This document shows positions 11,976 to 24,242 of a stretch of DNA of 64,000 bases, in pieces. The notes under the pieces were generated by a model. The model made no database searches. It saw only the letters and a program-made list of their open reading frames with translations, and had not been told where the DNA came from. The DNA lies in assembly GCA_027924645.1 (NCBI GenBank), contig BSBN01000047.1, positions 1,240,001 through 1,304,000 of the forward strand, written 5' to 3'. Within the stretch, counting starts at the first letter, position 1. Every line of letters begins with the position of its first letter. The stretch is from Cunninghamia lanceolata (Eukaryota; Streptophyta; Pinopsida; Cupressales; Cupressaceae). A program made the translations under genes and the position numbers.

Positions 11976-12479
11976 CTTTAAATTAAAATGTCACATTTCT
12001 GCATTAAATTATATATTATTAAATTAGATATATCCAATTAAATAATCTTTAGAGGTCCTAATTTTATACCTCATGATGAGTCTAGTTTATGACTCAATTT
12101 TGTTAAACTTTATTATCTACTTGTTGTAGTTATCTTGGACTTTGGTACTTTGATCCTTATCTTTTTATGTCATTGCCTCAAAGCTATAACTTGTTGAGCA
12201 TAGGTCATTTCTTATATTCTTTTATGACAAAGACATGCTATATGAACTATCTATGTTAATTTTACATATGGTTAATGAATGTTACTCCAAGGTAGTTACG
12301 GATGTGCAATTATTATGTGTACTAATATTGTTATGCAGATATAATCAACATCCATAAAGTAGAGGAAGATTTTGTTGGTTGGTTGCTTACCATAAAAAGT
12401 CAAACATGGTGATCGTTCAAATGTCAAATGGAGGGAAGACAACCACCTTGTAACTAATCTTAAATACTTGTTGAGCAAA

Positions 12480-13020
12480 TTTAGGAGTTACTGTTATGCT
12501 AGATCTGTGTTAAAGCAACTCGCTTGACTAGATTCCCCGCATGCGTAACCTCCTTTCCACTTTCTATGTTTTCCATAATGAGGCATCCTCCTATTCTGTT
12601 GGAGTTGACTTCCATGCTAGGTAGTTAGTTTTGTAGTTTTCCTTCTATAAATAAGACTTTGATGCTCCTTCTGGGGGGTGGTTGATTAATCAGAGATTGC
12701 ATTTGCATTATCCAATTTTTGGTAATACAGTTATAATGTTCAGTTGTACTCATCTTTTCCAATGAATAAAATGAAGTTGTAAGTTCGCATTTCTGAGTTT
12801 ACATTGGTCTTAGGAAATACTCATCCAAGGGGGCCCACTTGGTGAGAATTCCACCCTCTAGTTTAGTTACATTTTCTGTTAAGCATTTAGTTAAATCTGG
12901 CATTGAATGTTCCTATAGCCACTAGATATCTAGTTTGTGTCTATTCCTGCAGCCAAAGCAGACAGAGTAGTTTCCTGTTTGTTTGCCTAGACTTTTACTT
13001 TCTATCATGTACTTGATCTT
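12480..13020 (+). repeat. Possible solo LTR inside the large intron
   Basis: A TATA box (TTCTATAAATAAGAC at about 12642) is followed about 115 bp later by AATGAATAAAATG, a polyadenylation-like signal. This is the spacing of an LTR promoter and polyA site. No TG/CA ends with a target duplication could be fixed, so the extent is a guess. Confidence 0.3.
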
Positions 13021-14275
13021 TGAATAGCTATTGTTTGATGTTCAGCATTCCTGTTATTTCCTTTCTAGCAGTATATCTTCAGCATTATGTCTTTCTTAGC
13101 TATAGAATGAATGTGGCTACTTTGGAAGTTCTTAGTACACATACCGTGTTGACCCATTTCAAGTTCACGTCCCTGGGTTGACAAGCGAAATGCATCTCCA
13201 TAATGATTAAGACAGCTATTCAAGTTAGATGTCCAATCTCTAAGTTACAGCTTTAAGAGCTCAGTTGTTAAATCATTGTAGGAGACCAACACCTCATTCA
13301 TATAAGGTCTACCCAACTCTACTGTTGTTGACACTAAATGGTCCAGCCATGATGAAGTGGCAGCAACTTATGGATTCATCTATACCAATCAACATGAACA
13401 TATATATTTATTAATATATATTTAAATTTTTTAAAAAAGATTGATAATTAATAATTGTCTAAATCTATATTAATTTGTATTAATTTTAATTTTATTAAAT
13501 GTGGCATACATACCGAGTCAATAGGAGTGAATAATGTAGCCAAAAAGGACTCCTCCTCTGAAGCAGATGTAGGACCAAAACATGGTTGATGACAATTTTG
13601 ACAAAAATGCGGTGTGGACCGCAATGGTGTCAATCTAGGTGATGCATCAGGACCCGCATCAAATGCTCCTCTAGGCTGTGTAGGCTCTCCAGGATTGACT
13701 TCATCTGCCAAGCGAGTAGCTTGGTCAGTTAAGTTTCCTGAGAGCGAGATAACACTCTGAGTGCTGAGACGACCGCCCGCTGGTGCAAGGGCATGGGAAT
13801 AGAGGGTGGAGAAGGGACAATAGGTGATTGGGATTTTGGCCCATCTCAAACTCTACCCATAATTTCTTTAGAAAATAAAAGGGAACCTCAAAATTAGCAT
13901 GAGGTGGATGGTCAAAGACCATCCACCATCGATCCCAAAAATTTTCAGCTATCTCTTGATGTGTGCACCATCTAATTGAAATTCTCTTTTTAGTTGGTGC
14001 TATTGTTGACCTGTGGAAGGATCAATGAAATATGGGGCAATTGTAGTTTTGGTAATATGTAAATCATTGATCTGTTTATATGAGAGACCATCTGAATAAA
14101 ACTGCCTCCTCTCTTCCCGCCATGAGCAGAATGTGTCTAGATCTGTGTGGATAGCTCTCACTAAATCAACAATAGTTTGCATCATAGATGCAAACTATAA
14201 AATGTGTGGAGGGGTTTGGATTTGGATTTACAATAAATTGTTTTTTTCTTGCAGAACATGTATGTTTTCATCAAT

Positions 14276-14390
14276 TGTGGCTCATAAATGAGCCTCATCA
14301 TGCGGTGGTGGTGGTGGTGGGGGGGGGGCATGTTGGGGTGGGGGGTCCTGGGGGGATCCTATGGGGGGTCATGGGGGGGATCATAGGCTA
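14276..14390. repeat. GGT/GGGGG-rich low-complexity tract
   Basis: On the plus strand (GGT)n passes into runs of 6-10 G separated by a few bases, able to form G-quadruplexes. On the minus strand the same bases read as a proline run ending PHDEAHL. It lies just upstream of the exon at 14194, so it may be a proline-rich exon, with acceptor ATTGCAG before 14427. Confidence 0.7.
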
Positions 14391-14866
14391 GATCAACCAT
14401 GTGTAGAAATAAGGTCTACAAGTAGAGCTGCAATTACAAAAAATATAGATTAAATTGCATGCACAACATATGTTTAAATATATACATATACATATAAATT
14501 GAAAACTTGGAAATATAAAAATTTGTGTGGTTTAAACAATATACATTAAAACATTTAATTTTACATTTAATTTAACATATACATCCATTCAAAATTTAAA
14601 ATTACATTATAAAATGTTTAAAATCAAAATTTATACATTTAAGAATCATGACATGAATAAAAATTTATGTCTTAGTATCTAGTCAAAATTTATACGCTCA
14701 TGTATTACATTCAAACTCCTAAACATGTCACTAAGTTCATGTCGACCTATTCAATCTTTGAACCCATTCTATGTACACTCAACATTATTTTAATTTTTTT
14801 CTAGATTGTTGTTGTCTCCTTTACCCCTTTGTTAAGCATCAAGTTGTCATAGATATATGGATATAT

Positions 14867-15658
14867 GTTTAAATTAAAGATTTAAACATAATAAAACAAC
14901 TTCTAGTTTTTAGGTTTAATGGTTTAATATAAGTCATTTAGGTTAGGTCTACAAAAAGATATATTAGGGTCCTATCCTATCTAATGTGTAGGTTTTTAGC
15001 TTCATGTGAAAAGAATTTTACAAATGGTTAATTTAGGATTATGAGACGAGCATCAGGAACATTAAAAGCCATGAAGACTAAAGAATAAGGGGAAAAGACC
15101 TAGTAGGTGAGATATAGGGGAAGAACGTATAACTAGTTCAAGGTCTAGATATAGGGGAAAAGACCTAATAGGTGAGATAATATATGTGCATTTAATGTCC
15201 AATATTTTTAAAAGTTTAGTAGAGTAGTTATGACTTTAAGCTTTTTAGTGAATTGTACTATATAACTACTAAATATTTAATGACTAAATAACCAATCATT
15301 TATGGTATCAGCCCACCAATAAAGTCTTAATAGATGATTAAATTCAGATTTCCTTTCATTCCACCAAGTCTTGATAAATTTTAAGGAGGAGGCCTCTAAA
15401 GGGAAGAAATTTATTCCTAGTCAAAAGGCCAAGAAAACATATAAGGGGAAAACTATAGGAGCATAAGGAGATGTGGAGGAAGAAGAAATTCCTTTGAGGA
15501 AGAAGATGAGAGGGACAACCAAGCCACCTCCTTAGAAACCTTCCACTATTGAAAACCCTATCTAAGTTCTATCGAACCAAGTATATGAATATTGAATGTT
15601 TAAATTAAAGATTTAAACATAATATATATGTCCATATGTTTAAATTAAAGATTTAAAC
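14867..15658. repeat. Three copies of a GTTTAAAT-TAAAG-ATTTAAAC hairpin
   Basis: The same perfect 8-bp inverted repeat with a 5-base loop occurs at 14867-14887, 15598-15618 and 15638-15658. Its flanks (ATAAAA... ending AGTCATTTAGGTT) are also partly shared. Between them a lysine-rich plus-strand scrap at 15379-15565 (KKTYKGKTIGA) looks like a coding remnant, unassigned. Confidence 0.7.
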
Positions 15659-15724
15659 GTAATAAAGTGAAGTTTCTAGGTTTAGATTTAGGTTTAATAA
15701 GTCATTTAGGTTTTAAAGAATAGG

Positions 15725-16015
15725 TCAGTTTAGTTTATGAAACCCTAGTTTATGAATTAGGGTTTCTAGTGTTTATGAATTACAGTTTTAGGTTTTACTA
15801 TTTATGAAATCCTAGTTTATGAATTATAGTTTAGTGTAAATATGAATTAGGGTTTTACATTTTACTATTTTTGAAACCCTAGTTTATGAATTAGGGTTTT
15901 ATGTTTTACTATTTTTGAAACCCTAGTTTATGAATTAGGGTTTTATAGTTTAGTCTTTATGAAATAGGGTTTACCGTTTCTGAATTAAAGGTTTATAGTT
16001 TATGCATTAGGGTTT
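15725..16015. repeat. AGGGTTT-rich degenerate tandem repeat
   Basis: Repeated words TTTATGAATTAGGGTTTTA and TTTTTGAAACCCTAGTTTAT occur with a 44-bp period where best preserved (GAAACCCT at 15873 and 15917). The AGGGTTT core resembles the plant telomere heptamer, but it is dispersed and on both strands, so it is not a telomere. Confidence 0.65.
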
Positions 16016-16292
16016 ACTTGTTTTCAATTTCAGGTTGAATATATATAGCAGAACATTGTAAAAACAATAAAATACAAAGCAAAAAATAATGAAAATAAAC
16101 AGAAATGGATAGGCAACCAACCTGGGGCACTGTCGAATCAATCTGAGGAGGCAGGGATGTTGTGGAGGTTGAAAGTTGGGTTAGAAAATGCGGGTACCTA
16201 TTTTTTGGTGTCGCTTTCCCTGATGTCTCACGGCCTGTAGCTGTTAAAATGAAGCTACAGGCCTGTTTATTAAAAAAATTTATACTTTTCAA

Positions 16293-16402
16293 AAATGGGT
16301 ACCCATTTCATAATGGGTGCCCATTTTTGCTTCGGGTGCCTGATCATAAATGGGTACCCATTTCGTAACGGGCACTCATTTTAGCTTGGGCACCCATTCC
16401 AA
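16293..16402. repeat. Two 55-bp units rich in ATGGGTACCCAT palindromes
   Basis: AAATGGGTACCCATTTC occurs at 16293 and 16348, 55 bp apart. Each unit also holds two half-palindromes of the form GGGTGCC or GGGCACCC. The block lies just before the truncated 5' edge of the chromovirus. Confidence 0.75.
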
Positions 16403-16489
16403 GTGGCATTTTTGACCCACGGAAGACTTCCATGAAATATATACTCATCTTCTTGCTTTCACCCAGATGACATAAATTTTTACCTGAGA

Positions 16490-19400
16490 GGAAACCCTAG
16501 TGCATACCGAAATGAAGAATATAGAAGAGAAGGAAGAGGATTGGACAAGAGAACATTGAGGTACTTGTTTCAAGTGTGGAGGTGAAGGACATAGAGCATT
16601 TGAGTGTAACCAGGGTAGTACAAGTAAGAAGACAGAAAATAGTGGAATAGCAGCCTATGTTGAAGAACCTGTTGGATCACCCAGTTCAGTTGGCCAACCT
16701 GAGAAAGGAGAATCACTTGTGATGAGGAGAGCACTATTTCAAATAGGGATAGATGAGGAACCACCACAGAGGAAGAGTCTATTCAGAACTAGATGCAAAT
16801 CAAGAGGTAAGTGTTTTAAAGTTGTAATTGGTAGTGGTAGTTCAAATAACCTAGTTTCAGAGGAGATGGTGACTAAGCTGAAGTTAGAAAGATTGAAACA
16901 CCCTAAGCCCTATCAGATAGCATGGATTCAGGATGATCATAAGGTACTGGTGAGTGAACAGTGTTTGGTGAAATTTCATATTGGATCTTATCATGATGAA
17001 GTCTTGTGTGATATTATGCCTATGGATGTTTGTCATATCTTGTTGGGTAGACCTTGGCAGTATGATAGAAAAGCTATACATAATGGGAGAAAGAATACAT
17101 ATACTATAACAGAAAATGGAAAGAGAATTACTTTGATTCCTTTAGAAGATGATCCTAAGAGTGAAGTATGTGGGAATGCTAGAATCTGTTTGGTAGATGG
17201 AAGAAAATTTATGGATGGTTTGAGACATGAGAATATGTGTTATGCCTTGATTCCTAAGAAGCCTGAAACATTGAAGGAGACTGAAGAGACACATCCGGAG
17301 GAGATAAAGGAGTTGCTGACAGAGTATGAAGACATCATATCAGATAATGTACTTGAAGGATTACCACCTATAAGGAGTATCAATCATCACATGGATCTTA
17401 TACCGGGAGCAAGTTTTCCTAACAAAGTAGCACATAGAATGACACCTGCAGAAAATGAAGAATTGAATAGACAGATACAAGAGTTACTGAGAAAAGGTTT
17501 GATTAGAGAAAGATTGAGTCCTTGTGTAGTACCTACAGTGCTTGTACCTAAGAAGGATGGATAATGGAGAATGTGTACTGATTCTAGAGCAATAAACAAG
17601 ATCACAGTTAAGTATAGATTTCCTTTACCTAGGATGGATGATATCATGGATTGTTTGAGTGGAGCAAGATATTTTACAAAGATAGACTTGAAGAGTCACG
17701 GATACCATCAAATCAGAATCAAAGAAGGTGATGAATGGAATATTTCTTTTAAGACAAATGAAGGATTGTATGAGTGGTTAGTGATGCCTTTTGGATTGAC
17801 AAATGCACCAAGCAATTTCATGAGATTGATGAATGAAGTTCTAAAGAAATTCTTGGGTAAGTTTGTGATTGTATACTTGGATGACATTTTGATTTTCAAT
17901 AAGACAAAGGAGGAACATTTGTGGCATATTAGACAAGTTTTGTAGAGACTGAGAGAAGAGAAACTGTTGATAAACATCAAGAAGTGTAGTTTCATGAAGG
18001 AAGAGTTGGTATATTTGGGATTTGTAATTTCTACGGAAGGATTAAAGATGGACCCTAAGAAAGTGAAAGCAATTGTTGAATGGCCTACACCTGAGAGCAT
18101 TGGAGAGGTTAGATCATTTCATGGATTGGCTAGTTTCTACTGGAAGTTATTCAGAAATTTTAGTTCAGTTTGTAACCCTATGACATAGACAATGAGAGGT
18201 GATAGAAAAGATTTTAAGTGGACATCTGGAGCAGATAAAAGTTTTGAATTGTTGAAGCAAAAAGTGACAGAGCAACCTATTTTGGCATTACCAAATTTCA
18301 ATAAGGTATTTCAAGTTTATTGTGATTCAAGTGGAAATGTGATTAGAGCAATGTTAAGTCAAGAAGGTAGACCTGTAGCATATTTCAGTGAGAAGTTGAA
18401 TGATGCAAGGAGAAGATATTCAGTTTATGATCAAGAGTTCTATGCCATAATTCAAGCCTTGAAGAAGTGGAGACATTATTTGTTGCCTAAGGAGTTTCTA
18501 TTGTATACAGATCATCAAGCCTTACAGTACTTGAACAGTCAAGGTAAGTTGAATTAGAGACATATGAGATGGGTAGAGTTCATGCAGAGTTATACTTTTG
18601 TGTTGAAGCATAGGAGTGGTAAATCAAATAAAGTTTTTGATGCTTTGAGTAGGAGAAGAAACTTGTTGATAGAGATGAGAGTTGCAGTATTGGGTTTTGA
18701 TGAATTGAAGAACATGTATGAGGGAGACACTGATTTTGTAGAACTCTGGAAAGCATGTAAGGAACCTATTGTGACAGATAGGAGTAAGTGGTTGGACTAT
18801 TTCATTCAAGAAGATATGTTGTTCAGAGGAAATCAGTTATGCATACCTAGAAGTTCAATGAGGGATAATTTGATCAAGGAGAAGCATAGTGGTGGATTGG
18901 AAGGACATTTTAGCATTGATAAGACAGTGGCTTTGGTAAGTTAACACTACTTTTGGCCTTAGATACATAAGGATGTTCGGAGATTTGTGTAGAGTTGTAG
19001 AGTTTGTCAAGTTGCAAAAGGGAATAGTCAGAATACTGGATTATATAAACCTTTGATACTACCAGAGAGACCTTGGGAAGACATAAGCGTGGATTTTGTA
19101 ATGGGATTGTCGAAGAGACAGAGGGGATATGATTCAATATTTGTAGTGGTAGATAGATTTTTTTAAATGGCTAATTTCATACATTGTAAGAAGACAACTG
19201 ATGTAGTGCATGTAGCTGACCTATTTTTCAAGGAGATTGTGAGATTGCATGGATTACCTAAGAGTATAGTTTCAGATAGAGATACAAAGTTTGTTGGATA
19301 CTTTTGGAAGACACTTTGGAAGAAGATGAAGACAGATTTGAAGTTTAATTCAACTTTTCATCCATAGATTGATGGACAGACAGAAGTACTGAATAGGAGT

Positions 19401-19643
19401 TTGGGAAACTTGTTGAGATGTTTAGTTGGAGAGAAGACATGAAGTTGGGATTTGATTCTTTCACAAGTAGAGTTTGCATACAATAATTCAGTAAATAGGA
19501 GTACCGGAAGAACACCCTTTGAGATTGGTACCAGAGTGAACCCTAGAGGAATAGCAGAATTAAGAGATATCAACATGGAAGAAAAAAGGAGTGCAGAAGC
19601 AGAGGAATTTGCAGATCATATAAAGACAGTGATAGTCAGGTGA
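16490..19643 (+). pseudogene. Gypsy (chromovirus) gag end and pol: PR-RT-RNaseH-IN
   Basis: 5'-truncated Ty3/gypsy polyprotein. It starts with a gag zinc knuckle CFKCGGEGHRAFEC (about 16568). One frame then runs from 16719 to 19643, broken only by stops. Protease: VIGSGSSNNL, where the catalytic Asp is Gly. [14 protein letters not shown]. RNase H: VYCDSSGN and LLYTDHQALQYL. Integrase: H-H-C-C region, with the zinc-binding histidines before 18960 and SCRVCQ at about 18993. The catalytic Asp, Asp and Glu sit in DFVMGLS, SDRDTKF and GQTEVLNRSL. About ten in-frame stops occur, several at expected Gln codons (CAG to TAG). The 5' LTR and most of gag are missing. Confidence 0.9.
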
Positions 19644-20140
19644 GGAAGCATTTGGAGAATATGAATAGTAGGTACAAAGAGAAGGATGATGAGAAGCGAA
19701 GACATAAGGAATTTGAAGAGGGAGATGAAGTGATGGTGTACCTGAGAAAAGAAAGATTTCCAGTTGGGACATATAACAAGTTGAAGATGAAGAAGTTTGG
19801 ACCTTGTAAGATACTCAAAAAATTTGATTCAAGAAATGCATATGAAGTGGAATTACTGGAGACATTGGGTATTTCACTTATTTTCAATATTGCAGACCTT
19901 TATCAGTATCATGAAGCAGAGTTCAGTGACAGCATGGAAGAAGACTTGAAGAAGTAGTTACCACAACAAGCACTGGAGCAGATTGCAGACATTTTGGATA
20001 GCAGAGTTGGATGCAGCACTAGAGGAAGACAATACAAAGAATATCTTGTGAAGTGGAAAGGCAGACCGGAAGATGATTCATCATGGATTTCTCAGGCTGA
20101 GGTGGATCGTCTTGGTTCTCCCCTAGCCCTAGCAAAGTGA
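19640..20140 (+). pseudogene. Integrase C-terminus and chromodomain of the chromovirus
   Basis: After a frameshift near 19640 the polyprotein continues ([19 protein letters not shown], then [20 protein letters not shown]), which is the usual gypsy integrase C-terminal fold. A TAG at 19955 precedes ADILDSRV and YKEYLVKWKGRPEDDSSWIS, a chromodomain with its aromatic residues, ending at TGA 20138-20140. Chromodomains direct integration towards marked chromatin. Their presence assigns the element to the chromoviruses. Confidence 0.88.
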
Positions 20141-20171
20141 GGGGCTCACTTTTTCAATAACCCCGGATGTC

Positions 20172-21024
20172 TGATGTAGGAGCATCCCTGGTTCAAGAGC
20201 AATCTTGCATCAACCAAAAACATTTGCATTTCAGTTTGTTGCATTTTTAGTTTGTTTCTTTTAATTTCCAGTTCAGTTCAGGCAGTTTAGTCAGAAGCAG
20301 TTTCAACTTTTGGTTCAGTAGTCTACCGTAGTTGCATTTCACATCTTGTGGATCTGGACTTAACATCTACATTCATTCATCTACATCATATCCAGAATTT
20401 AGAGCATTTGGATTAGTTACCAGAAATTTATCGCTATCAAAAGATCAACTATTTTCTCAGAGCAGAGCATCCTGACAGTCTTAGATAACCAGTTAAAGGA
20501 GAAGACTTGTGGAGCATTCCTTGACATGCGTAACCTAATGACACATCATTCAATGATTTTTGGTTCATGGCCGACCTTCCCTGAAGATCCGCACATCATT
20601 CCATTCATTTGAGGAAGTGTTCTATGCATTTAGGTCCAACCTATCTGTGTACATGCATTACAGCTCCTCATTGGAGTTTGTGATCTTCCTTGGATGACAA
20701 GAAGGAATCTATTGGTCTGAAGATGATATATATTGATGTAATAGATCCTTAGGAAAGTAGTTCAGAAGTGATCCATAAGTTCACAGTTTAGATTTTGTGT
20801 GAAGGAGCTTCAAAGCTTTATCTTGCGCATGTATGTAATTAGGCCTGTGAGCCCTAGTTGTAAGCCCGTATGTTGTCGGCCAATTTGTATTTGAATTCTT
20901 TGATATACAGAATGACTAAATGTACATTTGTTCCATTTCTTTGAGTTGTTTCCATTGTGTTTACTCTTGCTGCATGGTCTAGACAGTTCATTCTATGAAC
21001 CCTCCTACCGTGACTACACCAACA
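20172..21024 (+). repeat. 3' LTR of the chromovirus (about 853 bp)
   Basis: Starts TGATGTAGGAGCATCC shortly after the pol stop. The same start, with small changes, opens both LTRs of the gypsy at 41192 and 51930. The end CACCAACA at 21024 is the best CA-ending candidate but has no sibling copy to confirm it. Confidence 0.6.
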
Positions 21025-23893
21025 TATGTTACTATTCATGCTTTTGGGAAAAAGTTCTTAAGTGATATTTAATTTCATGGATGTGTTGTAGATGTTAATT
21101 GAATCCATGGTGTGGTTGGTGTTCATCCAACTCTTATTTCCAATAGGTTTTGATCAATTTGATATGTCATTATAGAATGATTGTTAGGCTTGCTCTCATG
21201 TACATCACATAGTTAAATTAGTTCTTATTTGGAAATAAATAATATAGGTGAATTAAGTAGAGTTATGTTATCAAAATGTAAAGAGATTTATTTATGTATC
21301 ATGTCCTTGCTTAGTTATGATGCATGGAAAGTTAGGCTCTATATCATGTTTTACTAGCATGTTAGAGTAGACTTCTTAGCCTTGTAAAGATAAGCAAATT
21401 GTAGTTGATATTTGTAATGATGAATCTTGGTGTTTTGAATTCAATGTCATTACATCATATTATTTGCAATTAGAACCATCTATTTAGGGATGAGATTCAT
21501 TTCATGGAAATGCATGTATGTCTTTATTTGATAAGCATTTGCTTATCATCTTAAGAGGGATTTAACATGTTTGGGCAATCTTAATTATGAGATGTTTAGG
21601 ATTAATAGTTTATGAAATTGAAATAAAAATAGAAGCTATGTTGGGTTTATCATTTGAATGCTAGGAGTAGATAGAATCAATGATATGATGTTATATAGTC
21701 AACATTATGCTAGGAGTTGAATTGCTCTTTTATGCTTGTTGCATTTGATGTATGTTGTCAATGCTTATGAAATATATGTTATCCTTTAAACATTGCTATG
21801 ATTGTGGAGTAGAATTTCATTAGTTTGTGTTGTGCATTCAACTCTTGTAAGAGTTAAACCCTGCCATGCATGCTTGTGTTGTACATGAGGCAAATGGATG
21901 TGCTAGTGAATAATAGCATTTTGGGTTAAAATGAATCCATTCTTTGATGTGAATTTTTATGCATGTTGTTGAACCTAGAGTGCAAGTAAATGTTTGGTTC
22001 AAACCTTTTCTAGTCAGCTCTTGGCTTGAGGTTGTTATGCCTTATTTCGATGCTAGCATGAGCTATAGGCTTGTTCAACCTAGCTCTACCCTGTCTTGGT
22101 TTGTGTGATCTCATTTTTTCCTATTGAGGTTCCTTGCAAGTAATCCATTCCATTGTGTTGGAATGTGTACCTTTGTGTGTTTGTGTCATCTTGAGATGTG
22201 TAATGAAGTAGGTGTCACTCTCATTCTAATCCTTTGTGTTCATGAGAGAACAAGATCATGAACTAGTGTCTTGTCTCTACCTTAGATGAAACTCTACCCT
22301 CTTGTATGTATTTTGTGGTGACCTTGTAACATGACATGGTTAAGTATTCTACTTGTGTTGTCATGTTTGATGCATAGGCATTGCATACCGTGAGTATTTT
22401 CGTGTTTTGTCACTGCATCTCAAGTGCATAGGCATGTAAGGTGACCTGTTGATGTTGCATTTACATTGTGAAAAATTTATTCATCCATGTTTTAACTATG
22501 ATGTCTTGGGTGAAAACTTGGGGCATTACGTGAAGGCTACAATAAGAGGGTAAAGTCAATAGCCAATCACTTTTTTTTTCAACATTGCAAACTATATTAA
22601 TGAGAAAAATTCATGTCCACATCAAGATTAGTTGAGTAGTTGCCTCTCCTTAACATTTATTCAATACCATATCTTTTGCAAAAAATATTACTTGACTTCT
22701 AGGACATTGATTTGATTTTGGGTATGGGATATATTGACTTTTAGGACATTGATTTGATTTTCCGTATGGGGTATATTGATTGTAGTATTTCATTTGTGCA
22801 CGATTCATGGAAACCCTATAGTAAAGGTAAACTCTAAGAGCCAATGACATTTTTTAAAACATTGGAAACTATATTGATGAATAACTAACCAAAATGAATA
22901 GTTGATACTTGATGAAATGACTGAAACACTTTACAATGTGGAACACTCTAATATTTACCATGACAAATACTAATAATAAAAACATAATATTTTTAGTTCA
23001 CACATACTCTCCAAAAATGTATCAACCTATCAAGCTAGTATATTTATATTTAAAAAAATATATCTACACTAGCTGAGAGATATCTTCAATTTCTTTTTTC
23101 TTTTTTGGTTTTGGTTTTTGGTTTAGGGTTTTTTTAATTTTTTATAAATTTAGAATGCAAGCGTTTTATTTCCCATTAAATATATTTCTTATTCTTGGCA
23201 TTTATAAATTATTGGCAACTAGAATATTTGCATTTTAGTTTAAAATAGCAAAAGCATCTTTAGAGTATGTTGAGTGGTGTATTTATTGTGGCATTTCATT
23301 ATTATCCTCTATCTTAATAATTTCATGCATATAAATCTTTTTTTTTTTAAATTTTAGATTGGAAGTAATATCAAACTACCCACATTTGTCAACCTAAATA
23401 CTTTTCCACTTCTTGACATTTAATTATTTGTTTAAGCATTTTTTATGTTTTTTTGTTTTGTATGAAGCAAAGATTACAGGAAAAAATAAGTTGTTTAAGC
23501 ATATCTGCTAGTTCTGAGTTGGGAAGTTCCACCCAAACTACTTTTTAGATCGCCCAAACTAAGATTATATGTGATTAGATGGGGACCAGGGTAAAGACAA
23601 GTCAATCTAGAATCAATGCAGATCAGACTTGCAGACTGCATTTTGTCCAAATTTCTAATGTTATGGTGGGTCCACCTTCAATGTAGTGTGTGGATTATAC
23701 GTGTTGGCAGTTTAAGCTTTTTCAATCAAATACTTTGAAAAAAGGTAACCCTTCTCTAAAGGAAGCAACAAAAAAGTGACAATCAACCAGCTCAGATCCC
23801 ATCAGTGAAGTAACCATCTAAGCATCGATCATTCATGTGACTTACTTTTATTGTGATTTACAATTAAAATAAAGCATCTGCCCTAAACAAGTA
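21025..23893. other. No gene seen; short duplications near 22550-22850
   Basis: AT-rich non-coding sequence. A 42-bp unit beginning GACTT(C/T)TAGGACATTGA is present twice in tandem at 22694 and 22736. A roughly 70-bp stretch (GCCAAT...AACTATATT) near 22560 recurs near 22840. Nothing else supported. Confidence 0.5.
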
Positions 23894-23898
23894 GTGCT

Positions 23899-24178
23899 TG
23901 TTAAGACTGAAAGCACAACTCAATTGCAGAAAGAAAGAAGTAAAAATAGCGCACAGATGTAATTAGAAAGCAAACATAAATTAGACACCAGATTTATCGT
24001 GGTTCACCAAACTTGGTTACATCCACACTGAGCAGAGGAATTGTTATTGATAATGAATTATGTTTTACAATGAGATATCAAGCATATATAATGCTTCATT
24101 ATGCATCACAAGAGGAATGTGAAAGGACAAGCAATTGGTGGGAAAAATAATGTGTCTGTTGGTCTTCATTTCCTTACA
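23899..24178 (-). repeat. Copia 3' LTR (280 bp)
   Basis: Plus-strand ends are TGTTAAGACTG and TTCCTTACA, identical at both ends to 28886-29165. The minus-strand purine tract AAGTGGGAGAT abuts it at 24179-24189. It contains GCATATATAATGC, a TATA-like palindrome. Confidence 0.95.
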
Positions 24179-24242
24179 ATCTCCCACTTGAAGGTCAACG
24201 GATGCTGCAACTCACCAATCATTCCCCTGCTCTAAACTCTGA

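Larger units (their letters stand above)
11272..14194 (-). pseudogene. Unrecognised multi-exon gene with short phase-0 exons
   Basis: Minus-strand gene built from five recognisable exons: 14194-13514, 11975-11880 (32 codons), 11757-11674 (28), 11559-11470 (30) and 11337-11272 (21 codons plus TAG). Every junction has GT and AG, and every intron is phase 0, so the small exons join in one open frame. The last exon ends GTKRRLEMDDDQT, with a possible nuclear signal KRR. The large exon contains RWWMVFDHPPHANFEVPFYF and a Cys/His cluster FCQNCHQPCF. It needs two frame changes (near 13990 and 13855), so the copy is probably dead or mis-assembled. A possible upstream proline-rich exon lies at 14427-14240. 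The family is unknown to me. It may be a host gene or a transposon gene. Confidence 0.6.

Noticed and set aside
15725..16015. AGGGTTT words as an interstitial telomere
   Set aside because: The heptamer is not in tandem, occurs on both strands and is embedded in a 44-bp unit.
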